In this document: one piece after another, positions 7,870-18,400 of the stretch | Layout of the letters: every line of letters starts with the position of its first letter | How positions within the stretch are numbered: position 1 is the first letter of the stretch | Assembly (NCBI GenBank): GCA_002212725.1 | Contig: MTCR01000077.1 | Location: forward strand, 1 to 64,000 | DNA from: Sphingobacteriales bacterium TSM_CSM | GTDB lineage: Bacteria; Bacteroidota; Bacteroidia; Chitinophagales; UBA2359 | Length of the DNA: 64,000 bases | Direction: 5' to 3' | Position numbers and translations under genes: made by a program | The notes under the pieces: generated by a model | What the model was told of the DNA's origin: nothing | The model's input: the letters and a program-made list of their open reading frames with translations, nothing else | The model's database searches: none

Positions 7870-9582
7870 TTATTGTTGTAAAAGGAGTTTTTTAACCAAT
7901 ACTTTGTCGCCCTGCACAATTTGAAGGAGATAAATTCCTTCGGCATTTTCGGAAATATCGAGTTGTTTGCTGTAATTGCCGCTGAAACTGCCCAAGTCTT
8001 CGGTGTAAACAATTTTGCCCGATAAATCGGTAATGCGAACCAAGGTGGAAGCTGTTTCGGTAACGGTAAAATTAAGGGTAAATTTACCTTGGTTGGGGTT
8101 TGGGTAAAACGACAAGTCGTTAATTTTCAGTGCATCGGGTTGGGTGGTTACGGTTTTGGCGTTGCTGCCGGCAGCATCTTGTTTCAGGGTGTTTTCCAGC
8201 ATTTTCACCTCTTCCGCATTGGGGTCGGTAATAAATACTTTTACCACTTTTACTTTTATGCCCTCGCCATTTTCGGCTTGGTTTATTATTACGTCAAATT
8301 TTTCGGGCAAACCGGCATCATCGCCTTCAATGATGATAATTTTTTCAATGTTGTTTCCGTCTTTTGTATCGGGCATTTGTTTTTTACCCTCGCAAGATTT
8401 TTTTCCGGCGCCGGCACAGCAACCGCCCGCCTTGTTGTTGGCGGTAAGCGTGGCTTCGGCTTTTTTGGTTTTACCGTTGCGCACGTATTTAACCTTCACC
8501 TTATCGCCCGGAATGTAGGAACCCATTACTTTGCTCAGTTCTTCCATGGTTTCAATGTCTTCCTTGTTAATATAGGTAAGCACATCGCCGCTTTGCAAAC
8601 CGGCTTCGGCAGCAGCGCTGCCTTTTACCACTTCCGAAATATACACGCCTTCTATGTTTTTAATGCCATTTTCTTTGGCCAGTTCGGCTGTAAGGGTTTC
8701 GCCTACCACACCCAAAAATGCTTTTTTGCTGTTTTTGCCTTCTGCGCAGCAACCGGCAGATTTGCCGCCGCCGGCACAGGTTTTAGGCGCACCGCCCATA
8801 CAGGTTTCTTTTTCCATTTTCCGCATTTGTTCGGGCATGTTTTGGGGTTGTTTGCCAAGGGTTACACTGGCATTGCCTTTTTGCCCGTTGCGCAGGTAGG
8901 TAATTCGCACCACATCGCCGGCTTTGCTGTTTTCCAGCGTTTTGTACAACAGGTCGGCATCGCCGTTTATATCAACGCCATTCAGCAACAGTACCACGTC
9001 GCCGGCCTGCAAACCGGCTTTTTCGGCGCCGCTGTCTTTCATTACTTCCTGTATGGTAATGGTAGATTTGGCGTTGATTTGCCCGTTTTCGGTGGTTTCT
9101 TCTTTATTTACGTTCAGCACAACGCCCATAAACCCTTTATCGGGATTTTGGTTTGCTTCGGGCTGCATTTTATGTACCCAAGCCCTTTGCTCTTCCTGAA
9201 TGGGCGCTTTTCCCCACAAAATTGCTTCGGTTTGTTTGGTTTCGCCGTTTCGCAAATAGGTAATGCTTACCTTGTCGCCCGGTTTGTTTTGTGTAATGTT
9301 ATCTCGAAGTTCCATGGGCGAGTTCACGGCAACACCGTTGAGTTGCGTAATAATGTCGCCGGCCTGCAACCCGGCTTTTGAGGCAGGCGAGTCGGAACTA
9401 ATATCTTCAACAGTAACGCCTTTGACATCTGCACCTTCGCTTTCTGCAAGGAAAACGCCCAGATAGGCTTGTTTCTCCGCTTTAATTTGAACAGAAGGCG
9501 CTTCCTGTGCGCTGACGGCAATGCTGGCAACAGCCGAAAAAGTTACAAATGCAACCAACAGAAAAATGGGTAAACGTGTCAT
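7870..9582 (-). CDS. Triple-PDZ secreted protein with cysteine-rich linkers and T9SS type A domain
   Basis: 570 residues. A signal peptide (ending AVSAQEA) precedes three PDZ domains at about 35-115, 150-245 and 290-385. Each has the AGLQAGD(I/V)(I/V) or AGLQSGDVL motif, as in HtrA or Ctp proteins, but no protease domain is present. Cysteine-rich, glycine-rich linkers lie between PDZ2 and PDZ3 (four Cys, TCMGG to GCCAEG) and after PDZ3 (GGCCAGAGKKSCEGK). The last about 80 residues are a T9SS type A sorting domain beginning FYPNPNQGKFTLNF, so it is exported to the surface. A minus-strand -7 box TACCTTTG lies at 9641-9648, about 60 nt upstream of the ATG. Probable surface scaffold or peptide-binding protein, perhaps metal-binding. 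Confidence 0.85.
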   Translation of the reverse strand: MTRLPIFLLVAFVTFSAVASIAVSAQEAPSVQIKAEKQAYLGVFLAESEGADVKGVTVEDISSDSPASKAGLQAGDIITQLNGVAVNSPMELRDNITQNKPGDKVSITYLRNGETKQTEAILWGKAPIQEEQRAWVHKMQPEANQNPDKGFMGVVLNVNKEETTENGQINAKSTITIQEVMKDSGAEKAGLQAGDVVLLLNGVDINGDADLLYKTLENSKAGDVVRITYLRNGQKGNASVTLGKQPQNMPEQMRKMEKETCMGGAPKTCAGGGKSAGCCAEGKNSKKAFLGVVGETLTAELAKENGIKNIEGVYISEVVKGSAAAEAGLQSGDVLTYINKEDIETMEELSKVMGSYIPGDKVKVKYVRNGKTKKAEATLTANNKAGGCCAGAGKKSCEGKKQMPDTKDGNNIEKIIIIEGDDAGLPEKFDVIINQAENGEGIKVKVVKVFITDPNAEEVKMLENTLKQDAAGSNAKTVTTQPDALKINDLSFYPNPNQGKFTLNFTVTETASTLVRITDLSGKIVYTEDLGSFSGNYSKQLDISENAEGIYLLQIVQGDKVLVKKLLLQQ

Positions 9583-9942
9583 AGTGGTGGGTAGTTTAAT
9601 TTGTGAAAAATATACTTTTTATTATTTGCGCTTGCCGTTGCAAAGGTACGGTAAAAACAGGGCTGTTGTTGTTAAGGCAAAGTTAAAGTGTGTTAAGCAG
9701 TGTTAACAAAGCCGGGTATATGATGGATATGGAAAAGCATGCACAGCAAAAGAAGTTGCATGTACCGCAGCAGGCAACCAACCCGAAAGAACGGCAAGGC
9801 AACCTTAAACGGCGGTTTGCGGGGTAAAGCTATATTTTTACCCCAAAAAGCAACAGAATTGCCTGAAAAGCAATATTTTAACGGCAAATTTAAGCCGACG
9901 TTTTAAACCAATAGCATAAACCTTAACTTAAAAAAATAATTT
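9583..9942. other. Intergenic region (360 bp), divergent
   Basis: No convincing gene. It holds the -7 box of the PDZ gene (minus strand, 9641-9648) and a perfect 8-bp hairpin GGGGTAAA/TTTACCCC at 9821-9844 about 100 bp before the TonB receptor. The hairpin could be an attenuator or operator. No cobalamin or other riboswitch core is apparent. Confidence 0.5.
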
Positions 9943-12375
9943 ATGAAAGAACTTCAACGTATTTGTATTTACTTCCTGCTTTTTTTGGCAAGTTTGGCTG
10001 TACATGCCCAAAAGGAAGCAACACTAAAAGGCAATGTAACCGATGCCGAAAGTGGTGAGCCGCTTGGGTTTGTAAACATTTCAACAACCGTTAATGCTGA
10101 AACAAGAGGCACGCAAACCGATTTTGACGGCAATTTTGCCCTGCAACTGCCGGCCGGAAATTATGATATTACCTTTAGCTATGTGGGTTATACCGACCGG
10201 AAGGTTAACCAAAAAATAGCCGCAGGCGATGTGGTTACCCTCAATATTGCCATGGGGCAACAAACCGAACTGCTAGAGCAGGTGGTGGTTACCGCCGGTA
10301 AGTTTGAGCAAAAACTGGGCGAGCAAACCGTGTCTTTAGAGGTTATTAAACCCTCCTTGGTTGAAAATACCAACAGTACCGCCATAGACCAAACCCTGCA
10401 ACGCACACCCGGCGTTGATGTGGTTGACGGGCAGGCCAACATACGAGGGGGCAGCGGCTACTCCTACGGCGCCGGAAGCCGTGTTATGCTGCTGATGGAC
10501 GACATTCCGGTTCTGACTGCCGATGCCGGTTTTCCGAACTGGGATTTTTTACCCATTGAAAACCTGGAGCAGGTAGAAATTGTAAAAGGCGCTTCTTCGG
10601 CTTTATATGGCTCATCGGCCATGAACGGTATTATAAATCTGCGCACCGCCTACCCCAAATCTACGCCCGAAGGTAAAATTTCCTTCTTTACCGGCATGTA
10701 CCAAAACCCAAGCAATAATGAGGTAATTCGCTATAATGCCGACAGTACCGTAATGGATACGGTTAAAAAAAGCTGGTGGGGCGGCGCTTACCCTATTGAA
10801 ACGGGCGCTTCTTTTGCCTACCGCAAAAAATTTAACCAGTTTGACCTGGTTACCGGCGGCTACTTCTTTAACGAAACGGGCTGGCGACGACCCGATTACG
10901 GCCGCCTTGGCCGCATTAACGCCAACCTGCGCTACCGCTTTAAAAATGTGCCCGGGTTGAGCATTGGGCTTAATACCAACCTGCAGAAAAATACCAGCGC
11001 CAGTTTCTTAATCTGGGACCGAAACAACGCCCCTTCATCTGCCGAAGGCGCTTACCTGCTTTACACTGCCCTGCCGCCCATTAACAACAATGGGTTAAAA
11101 GCTACTGTTGACCCCTTTGTGGAGTATTTCAGTGCATCGGGCTTTAAGGTGAAAGTGTTGGGCAGATACTACAAAAACAACAACCAGAACGACACCAACC
11201 AAAGCACCAACTCCGACTTCTTTTACGGCGAAACGCAGGTACAAAAACGCTTTGAGGATATAGCCTTTACCCTTACCGGCGGCGTGGCTGCCAACAAAGC
11301 CAAGGTAGATGCCGAACTATACGGCGGCGGCGACCAGTTTTCGTCTTCCAACATTGCCACTTACCTGCAGTTGGATAAAAAATTCTTTGGCAAACTCAAT
11401 GTTTCTTTAGGTGCAAGGTACGAGTTTAACAAAATTGAAGATGATTCCGAAGCAAAACCGGTGTTCAGGGCAGGGGTAAACTATCAGGCTGCCGAATATA
11501 CCTATATACGGGCTTCTTTCGGGCAGGCATACCGCTTTCCTACCATTGCCGAAAAATATGTTCAAACCAACTTGGGCAATATTTCGGTTAGCGGGCTGCC
11601 AATTGCCATACCTTTTGGCATTTTCCCGAATGAAACCCTGAAATCGGAAACCGGATGGAGCGCAGAGCTTGGCATTAAACAAGGCTTGAAATTAGGCGAC
11701 TGGCGAGGATTTTTTGATATTTCGGGCTTTATTAACGAGTATAACGACATGATGGAATTTACCTTCGGCGTAAACGATGCCCTTCGCCCCCTGCTGGGAA
11801 CTTTCAACATCTGGCCCGAATATGCAGCCCTCAACAACCCGCCCGTAACCTTTAGCGGTAGTTCGGGTGCCGGTTTTCAGTCTATAAACATTGGCGACAC
11901 CCGCATCTGGGGTTTGGATATGAGCTTGGCCGGAACCGGTAAAGTTGCCGGTTTGCCGCTTACTGCCTTGGTAGGTTATACCTGGATTAACCCCACTTTC
12001 CAGAATTTTGACACCCTGCAAAACGTACTTTCCTCTTCTGATGAGAATGTGCTGAAATACCGCTTCCGCCATACGGTAAAAGCAGATTTGGAAGTGACTG
12101 TTAAGAAATTTGGAATAGGCACCAACTTCCAGTACTATAGCTTTATGGAAGCTATTGACGAAGCATTTAACCGCCTGTTGCCCGGTATTCAGGATTTCAG
12201 GGAAGAACACAGCGGGGGAACTTTTGTAATAGACGGACGCCTCAACTACAAGCTCTCCGATAAAGCCGGAATCGGGTTTATTTGTAAAAACCTTACCAAT
12301 TTGGAGTATGCCCTTCGCCCCGGGTTAATAGACCCGCCAAGGAGCTACAATATTCGTTTTACTTACTCGTTTTAA
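9943..12375 (+). CDS. TonB-dependent outer-membrane receptor
   Basis: 810 residues. After a signal peptide (AVHAQ) comes a carboxypeptidase-regulatory-like domain at about 25-110 (LKGNVTDAESGEPLGFVNIS), typical of Bacteroidota receptors. A plug domain follows at about 125-235 (TPGVDVVDGQANIRGGSGYS, VEIVKGASSALYGSSAMNG), then a 22-strand-type barrel ending in the aromatic terminal strand RSYNIRFTYSF. It imports a ligand across the outer membrane using TonB-ExbBD energy. No SusD partner is adjacent, so it is more like a siderophore, vitamin or metal receptor than a glycan SusC; the ligand cannot be inferred. Confidence 0.92.
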   Translation: MKELQRICIYFLLFLASLAVHAQKEATLKGNVTDAESGEPLGFVNISTTVNAETRGTQTDFDGNFALQLPAGNYDITFSYVGYTDRKVNQKIAAGDVVTLNIAMGQQTELLEQVVVTAGKFEQKLGEQTVSLEVIKPSLVENTNSTAIDQTLQRTPGVDVVDGQANIRGGSGYSYGAGSRVMLLMDDIPVLTADAGFPNWDFLPIENLEQVEIVKGASSALYGSSAMNGIINLRTAYPKSTPEGKISFFTGMYQNPSNNEVIRYNADSTVMDTVKKSWWGGAYPIETGASFAYRKKFNQFDLVTGGYFFNETGWRRPDYGRLGRINANLRYRFKNVPGLSIGLNTNLQKNTSASFLIWDRNNAPSSAEGAYLLYTALPPINNNGLKATVDPFVEYFSASGFKVKVLGRYYKNNNQNDTNQSTNSDFFYGETQVQKRFEDIAFTLTGGVAANKAKVDAELYGGGDQFSSSNIATYLQLDKKFFGKLNVSLGARYEFNKIEDDSEAKPVFRAGVNYQAAEYTYIRASFGQAYRFPTIAEKYVQTNLGNISVSGLPIAIPFGIFPNETLKSETGWSAELGIKQGLKLGDWRGFFDISGFINEYNDMMEFTFGVNDALRPLLGTFNIWPEYAALNNPPVTFSGSSGAGFQSINIGDTRIWGLDMSLAGTGKVAGLPLTALVGYTWINPTFQNFDTLQNVLSSSDENVLKYRFRHTVKADLEVTVKKFGIGTNFQYYSFMEAIDEAFNRLLPGIQDFREEHSGGTFVIDGRLNYKLSDKAGIGFICKNLTNLEYALRPGLIDPPRSYNIRFTYSF

Positions 12376-12389
12376 CTAAAGCACAAACC

Positions 12390-12431
12390 AAACGCTGCCG
12401 CCTGCATAACAATACCCGGCGGCAGCGTTTA
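12390..12431 (+). terminator. Rho-independent terminator after the TonB receptor gene
   Basis: AAACGCTGCCGCC pairs perfectly with GGCGGCAGCGTTT around a 15-nt loop, immediately downstream of the stop codon. The T-run after the stem is short. Confidence 0.75.
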
Positions 12432-12534
12432 ACTCCAAACCGAAAGCAAATTACCTGTTGTCAAAAAAAATTGGCCCGAAACGGGGCAGCGCGCCACCGG
12501 AAGCGACACTTAAATTTTGTTTAAATTTTATATT

Positions 12535-14253
12535 ATGTTTAAGGTTGGAGTAGCTAAAGAAGACATAACCGTTTTTGTGTATGGAAAGGGCATGATGGGG
12601 TATGCAGTTCCTACACATGTGGCAAAAGAAGTAGAAACGCCCCTTTATGTACGGGCTTTTGTAATACACGATGTAAAAAGCGGCAAAAATGTAGCTTTGG
12701 TAAATGCCGAAATTTGCTTTTATACCATTGCCCTGAAAGCAGCGGTAATAAAAAAATTACACAACGAATACCCCGAAATGGGCTATACCGATGCCAATGT
12801 GTTGCTGAGTGCACAGCATACCCACAGTGCGGCAGGCGGGTACTCGCATTATGTGTTGTACAATGTGGCCATACCCGGTTTTCAGCCAACGGTGTTTGAT
12901 AAATATGTGGAAGGAACGGTGAATGCCATTGTAAAAGCTACCCGAAACCTGCAAGATGCCCGACTTTTTTACCAAACCGGTCAGTTTGAACCCGATGTGC
13001 CGGTTGCTTTTAACCGCTCGCTGAAGGCATATAATGCCAACCCCGAAGTAGCAAAACCACTGCTGAAAGCCAACCACCACTTAGCCATAGACCGCACCAT
13101 GAAACTGCTGCGCTTTGAGGCTGCGGGTGGCGCTCCTTTAGGTGCCATTAACTGGTTTGGCGTGCATACTACCAGCGTGGGCAACACCCACCACCGCATT
13201 TGTTCCGACAATAAAGGCTATGCAGCCACCTATATGGAACAAGCCGTGCAACAGCAATCGGGCAATGCAGAGTTTATTGCCGCATTTGCACAGGATACCG
13301 CCGGCGATGTATCGCCCAACCACCAGTATGCCGACACTATTCCTGTAAACAAAGAATACGAATCGGCTAAAACCAATGGCATACTGCAATGCAACAAAGC
13401 CATGGAACTGTTTGAGCAATCAGTACAGGCAAAGCCTTTATCGGGGGCAGTAGATTGCGAGTTGATGTTCATGAACATGTCAAATATTATCATAGACAGC
13501 GAGTTTCTGATGGGGCGCACGGGGGTTCGTACAGCGCCTGCCGCCATTGGCATGCACATGTTGTTGGGCGCTAACGACCGCCCTGCTCTTGATGTAGTGA
13601 GCAATTTTTTACTTGGTCTTGGCGGCCCGTTGCTGCCCAAAGCCATAAAAGCGTATGAAAAAACAGTGTTGAGCCTGTTCCGAAGCCAGAAAGATAATGA
13701 TGATATTAACCTGAAATACCGCGCCCACGGTGCCAAGCAAATTACCATTGAAGCTAATATTGGTAAAATACTGGGAACGTATTATGTGCAAAACCTTATA
13801 ATACCCGGAGTAGTAGATGAAACCATTAAACGGCTGAAACAAATTGACCGCGAGGGTTATTTTGCCCGTACCCCCTGGATGCCCCGCATTGTGCCGCTGC
13901 AACTTATTATTATCGGGCAATTGGCAATTATTGGTGTTCCGGCAGAATTGACTACCATGGCCGGCCAGCGGCTGCGCGAAACCGCATTGCGCATTTTAAA
14001 ACACCGCGGCGTTGAACAGGTTGTTTTATCTACCTATACCAACGGCTACCACGGCTATATTACCACCACACAGGAATATAAAGTTCAGTTATATGAGGGC
14101 GCTCATACCATTTTCGGAAAATGGACATTGCCGGCATATCAAACCAAGGTAAAACAATTGGCTATTGAAATGCTGAAACCCAAAAGCCACCGGCACATAG
14201 ACCACCGCCTGCAACCCGAATTGTTTGCTCCCGATGAAATCTGGTATGGATAA
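12535..14253 (+). CDS. Neutral/alkaline ceramidase-like hydrolase
   Basis: 572 residues from ATG 12535 (MFKVGVAKEDIT); a TTG six codons upstream is less likely. The N-terminal half matches the neutral ceramidase family: AQHTHSAAGGYSHY with the metal-site histidines at about 95-97, and NWFGVHTTSV at 206-215 followed by HRICSDNKGYAA. In known members this Zn enzyme cleaves the amide of ceramide. Unlike secreted ceramidases there is no signal peptide, so it may act in the cytoplasm or on another amide. A glycosyltransferase gene begins 17 bp downstream on the same strand, suggesting a shared lipid or glycolipid pathway. Family is clear; substrate is not. Confidence 0.85.
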   Translation: MFKVGVAKEDITVFVYGKGMMGYAVPTHVAKEVETPLYVRAFVIHDVKSGKNVALVNAEICFYTIALKAAVIKKLHNEYPEMGYTDANVLLSAQHTHSAAGGYSHYVLYNVAIPGFQPTVFDKYVEGTVNAIVKATRNLQDARLFYQTGQFEPDVPVAFNRSLKAYNANPEVAKPLLKANHHLAIDRTMKLLRFEAAGGAPLGAINWFGVHTTSVGNTHHRICSDNKGYAATYMEQAVQQQSGNAEFIAAFAQDTAGDVSPNHQYADTIPVNKEYESAKTNGILQCNKAMELFEQSVQAKPLSGAVDCELMFMNMSNIIIDSEFLMGRTGVRTAPAAIGMHMLLGANDRPALDVVSNFLLGLGGPLLPKAIKAYEKTVLSLFRSQKDNDDINLKYRAHGAKQITIEANIGKILGTYYVQNLIIPGVVDETIKRLKQIDREGYFARTPWMPRIVPLQLIIIGQLAIIGVPAELTTMAGQRLRETALRILKHRGVEQVVLSTYTNGYHGYITTTQEYKVQLYEGAHTIFGKWTLPAYQTKVKQLAIEMLKPKSHRHIDHRLQPELFAPDEIWYG

Positions 14254-14270
14254 CCCTTCTTGTTTTACCT

Positions 14271-15461
14271 ATGAATGCAAGCAATTTAACCATCGGGTTT
14301 GATGCCAAACGGGTTTTTTTCAACCAATCGGGGTTGGGTAATTACAGCCGCACGCTCATCAGAAACCTGTCGCAGTATTACCCTGAAAATAAATACCTGC
14401 TTTTTTCGCCCAATGTACGGTTAAGTTTAGAGCAGTTGCAACATACAGACAGCCGGTTTCAACTTACAGCAAACATGCAATTGTGCACACCCGGCGGCCT
14501 TTTTAAAACAGCCGCCGGTGGCAACCTGTGGCGAAGCCTGTTTATGGGCAACGCCATAAACCGCAGCCAACCGCATATTTACCACGGACTTAGCAACGAA
14601 CTGCCGTTCAACATTCATAAGGTAAAAGCCCGGAAAATTGTAACCATACACGACCTCATTTTTTTGCGCTATCCGCAGTGGTACCCCCCTTTTGACCGAT
14701 GGGTGTATTTGCGCAAATGGCAGCACAGTTGCCGGCAGGCCGATGTAATTATTGCCATTAGCCGGCAAACCAAGGAAGATATTGTAGCGTTTCTGAAAAT
14801 TAAGCCCGAAAAAATTGCAGTGGTGTACCAATCTTGCGATGCTGCTTATTATGCCGATTACAACGACCGCCTTTTTTTAAACCACGGGCTGTTTATGCCG
14901 GTACAATATACCCTGCCGCCGCAAGTACCCAAAGAATACATTTTGTATGTTGGCGCCATTACCGAGCGCAAAAACCTGCTGGGTTTGGTAAAAGCCCTGC
15001 ACCTCTTGCAGCCAAAATTGCAGGTGCCGTTGGTGGTGGTAGGCAAAGGCAAAGATTATGAGTACAAAGTTTGGCAGTATTTGCAAAATAACCACCTCCA
15101 GAAACAAGTAGTGTTTATTGACCATTTACCCGTTGAAGATTTGAAAGCCGTTTACCGCTGCGCCAAAGCATTGGTTTACCCCTCCTTCTTTGAAGGATTT
15201 GGCCTGCCCGTTTTGGAGGGGCTGTTCAGCCGCACACCGGTTATAACCTCAAAAGGGTCTTGCTTTGCCGAAGCAGGCGGCCCCGGCACCTTATACACAG
15301 ACCCCCATAATGCCGAAGAACTGGCCGCTGCCATTGAATTGGTTTTAACCGACGGCGCACAACAAATGAACATGATAATGGAAGGCTGGGAGTATGCCCA
15401 ACAATTTAAAGCCGAAAAAACAGCGGCCCAACTCATGGAAGTTTACCAAGGTATTGTATAG
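14271..15461 (+). CDS. Glycosyltransferase family 4 (GT-B fold)
   Basis: 396 residues. The N-terminal acceptor domain shows the early glycine loop (FNQSGLGNYSRTLI, about 17-30). The C-terminal donor domain shows YVGAITERKNL at about 226-236 and the family E-x7-E motif EGFGLPVLE at about 308-316, which binds the nucleotide-sugar. It has no membrane segment and probably works at the inner face of the membrane. It follows the ceramidase-like gene by 17 bp and ends 20 bp before dnaE, which runs the other way. Acceptor could be a lipid, glycan or protein; the neighbour hints at a sphingolipid but does not prove it. Confidence 0.9.
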   Translation: MNASNLTIGFDAKRVFFNQSGLGNYSRTLIRNLSQYYPENKYLLFSPNVRLSLEQLQHTDSRFQLTANMQLCTPGGLFKTAAGGNLWRSLFMGNAINRSQPHIYHGLSNELPFNIHKVKARKIVTIHDLIFLRYPQWYPPFDRWVYLRKWQHSCRQADVIIAISRQTKEDIVAFLKIKPEKIAVVYQSCDAAYYADYNDRLFLNHGLFMPVQYTLPPQVPKEYILYVGAITERKNLLGLVKALHLLQPKLQVPLVVVGKGKDYEYKVWQYLQNNHLQKQVVFIDHLPVEDLKAVYRCAKALVYPSFFEGFGLPVLEGLFSRTPVITSKGSCFAEAGGPGTLYTDPHNAEELAAAIELVLTDGAQQMNMIMEGWEYAQQFKAEKTAAQLMEVYQGIV

Positions 15462-15481
15462 GCAGCCATGTGTGAAGGCGG

Positions 15482-18400
15482 TTAATTGAGCCGGTACGAA
15501 ACAAAATCCCATTGCCCTATGGTATCAAACACCCGAAGGTCTGCTGCAAGGCGATATTTGTTTGAAAACAGGTCAACCGAGTAGTTGTTTTGGCTGTCGT
15601 TTACTTTAATGGTAAGGTTCATATTGCCCGGGTGGCGCAGGCAAAGCTCTTCCAATTGGTCAATAAATTGTTTGTTTACTCTGGCAAGCGGCACAGTGAG
15701 CGTAATTTTTTTCGATAAATCTTCCAGTACCGTAGAAAGCAGTTTTACCTGCTGCACTTTCAGTTCTTCGGTGGTTCGGTTCCAGTTGGGCTGAAACCGC
15801 CCCCTGATGAACAGGAACCGGCCTTTTTCGAAATAGTTTTTAAGGTTAATATAGTCGTCGCCAAAAAGGGTTAACTCATAGCTGCCGCTAAAATCTTCCA
15901 GCACAAACCGCCCGAAAGACTTTCCGCTTTTGGTAGTCCGGTGGTCGGCTTCGGTAACCATACAGCCAATGGCAAGGTCTTTGTTTTTATGGTTTTCTAT
16001 GTTGGTAAACTGGCAGTTACAAAAGTTGCCAATGGCAATGCGGTACTCGTCTAAGGGGTGGCCGGTAAGGTAAATGCCAATGGTATCGCGCTCGTAGGTG
16101 AGGCGCTCCAGCAGCGGAAATTCCTCGCAATCGGGTATAGGCGGTTCGGTTACATCTTCTGCCAGCGAATCGCCAAACAAGGAAGCCTGTGCCGATAGTT
16201 GCGCCTGTTGATACATGCCGCCAAATTTAATGGCTTTTTCAATGAGGTTCATTTGCTCATTGGCAGGCGAAAAGAAAAACTGCGCCCGTTTAAGCCCGAA
16301 GCAATCAAAAGCGCCGGCATACGACATACTTTCGAATGATTTTTTATTTACCGTGCGCAGGTTTACCCGCTTTGAAAAATCAAATACCCCTTTAAAAGGT
16401 CCGTTTTTTTTGCGCTCACGAATAATTTCTTCCACCGCAGCCTCGCCCACGCCTTTTATAGCCGACAGCGCAAACCGGATTTCGCCCTTTTTGTTTACCG
16501 AAAAATGTACGTCGCTTTCGTTAATATCGGGCCCTTTTACCGGTATTCCCATGCGGCGGCATTCGTCCATAAAGAAGGTAATTTTTTCAATCTGGCTTTG
16601 GTTATGCGTAAGCACCGCCGCCATATACTCTGCGGGGTAATGTGCTTTGAGGTAAGCTGTTTGGTAAGCCACCAATGCATAACAGGTAGAGTGCGATTTG
16701 TTAAAGGCATACGAAGCAAAGGCTTCCCAGTCTGTCCATACTTTTTCGCAAACGGCGGCGGGGTGGCCGTTTTTTACGCTGCCTTCAATAAACTGCACCT
16801 TCATTTTATCCAGTACTGCCTTTTGTTTTTTGCCCATAGCTTTGCGCAGCACATCGGCATCGCCTTTGGTAAATCCTGCCAGTTTTTGCGAGAGCAACAT
16901 AACCTGCTCCTGATACACGGTTATGCCAAAAGTATCTTCCAGGTACTCCTGCATTTCGGGCAGGTCGTAGGTTACTTTTTCGCGGCCGTGTTTCCGGGCA
17001 ATATAATTAGGTATATACTCCAGTGGTCCGGGCCGGTACAGGGCGTTCATGGCAATCAGGTCGCTGAATCGGTCGGGTTTAAGGTCGCGCAGGTGTTTTT
17101 GCATTCCGGCGCTTTCAAACTGAAACGTGCCGTTGGTTTCGCCTTTTTGGTATAGTTCGTAGGTTTTTTTATCATCTAAAGGCAGGTTATCGAGGTCAAT
17201 TTTAACCCCGTGGTTCTGCTCAATCAGCAGCAGGGCATCGCGCATAATGGTAAGCGTTTTCAGCCCCAGAAAGTCCATTTTAATAACCCCGGCATCTTCA
17301 ATAATTTTACCCTCGAACTGGGTTACCAGCAGGTCGGTTTCTTTGGTGGTACAAACGGGAATAATTTCGGTTAAATCTTTCGGGGCAATGATGATGCCTG
17401 CGGCGTGAATACCCGTTCCGCGCACCGAACCTTCCAGCACCAATGCCTCTTTCAGCACTTTACCCCGAAGGTCGTCGCCTTCCAGAATTTGGCGCAGTTG
17501 TTTGGCGTTTTCAATATCATCGGGCATTAACGATTCTTTGGTGGCCAGGCTGTCATCGCCGTTAAGGGGCGCTTTCAGCAACCGGTTGAGCGAAATGCCC
17601 GGTTTATCCGACACCAATTTAGCCAGCGCATTCGATTCGGCAAGGGGCAAATCCATTACCCGTGCCACATCTTTAATACTCATTTTGGCGGCCATGGTGC
17701 CATAGGTAACAATTTGCGCTACCTGTTGGCGGCCATACTTTTTAACCACATAATCAATCACTTTTTGGCGGCCTTCGTCGTCAAAATCGGTATCAATATC
17801 GGGCATGGATTTGCGGTCGGGGTTGAGGAACCGCTCGAAGAGCAACTGGTAGTGGATGGGGTCAATATTGGTAATTCCGATGCAATACGCCACTGCCGAC
17901 CCCGCAGCCGAGCCGCGTCCGGGTCCTACGAGTACTCCTATTTCGCGTCCGGCGGCAATAAAATCGGCCACAATAAGAAAGTAGCCGGCAAAGCCCATGG
18001 TTTTAATGGTAAACAGTTCAAAATTGAGGCGCTCTTCTATTTCGGGCGTAATATCTTTGTAGCGTTTTCGGGCGCCCACATAAGTAATATGCCGGAGGTA
18101 GTCGTCCTGGTTATCAAACCCATCGGGCACCTGAAAGTGCGGCAGCAAAATATCCTGTTTCAGTTTAAGCGGTTCTATTTTGTCCACAATTTCGTTGGTA
18201 TTATCCAATGCCTGCGGCACATCTTTAAACAAGGTGTGCATTTCGTGGGTGGTTTTAAAATAAAACTCATCGTTAGGAAACGCAAAACGGCGGTTGCGCA
18301 CCAATGTGCTGTCGTCAATAAACTCGTCCATTTTAGGCGTACTCTGCTTTTCGCCGGTGTTGAGGCACAGCAAAATATCGTGCGCGTTGGCATCCTGGCG

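Noticed and set aside
8089-9381. 430-codon plus-strand open frame
   Set aside because: It is the antisense of the PDZ gene; the low-complexity Phe/His-rich product follows from the opposite strand's codon use.
9583-9942. Cobalamin or other riboswitch before the TonB receptor
   Set aside because: No conserved core elements were recognisable; only a simple hairpin at 9821-9844.
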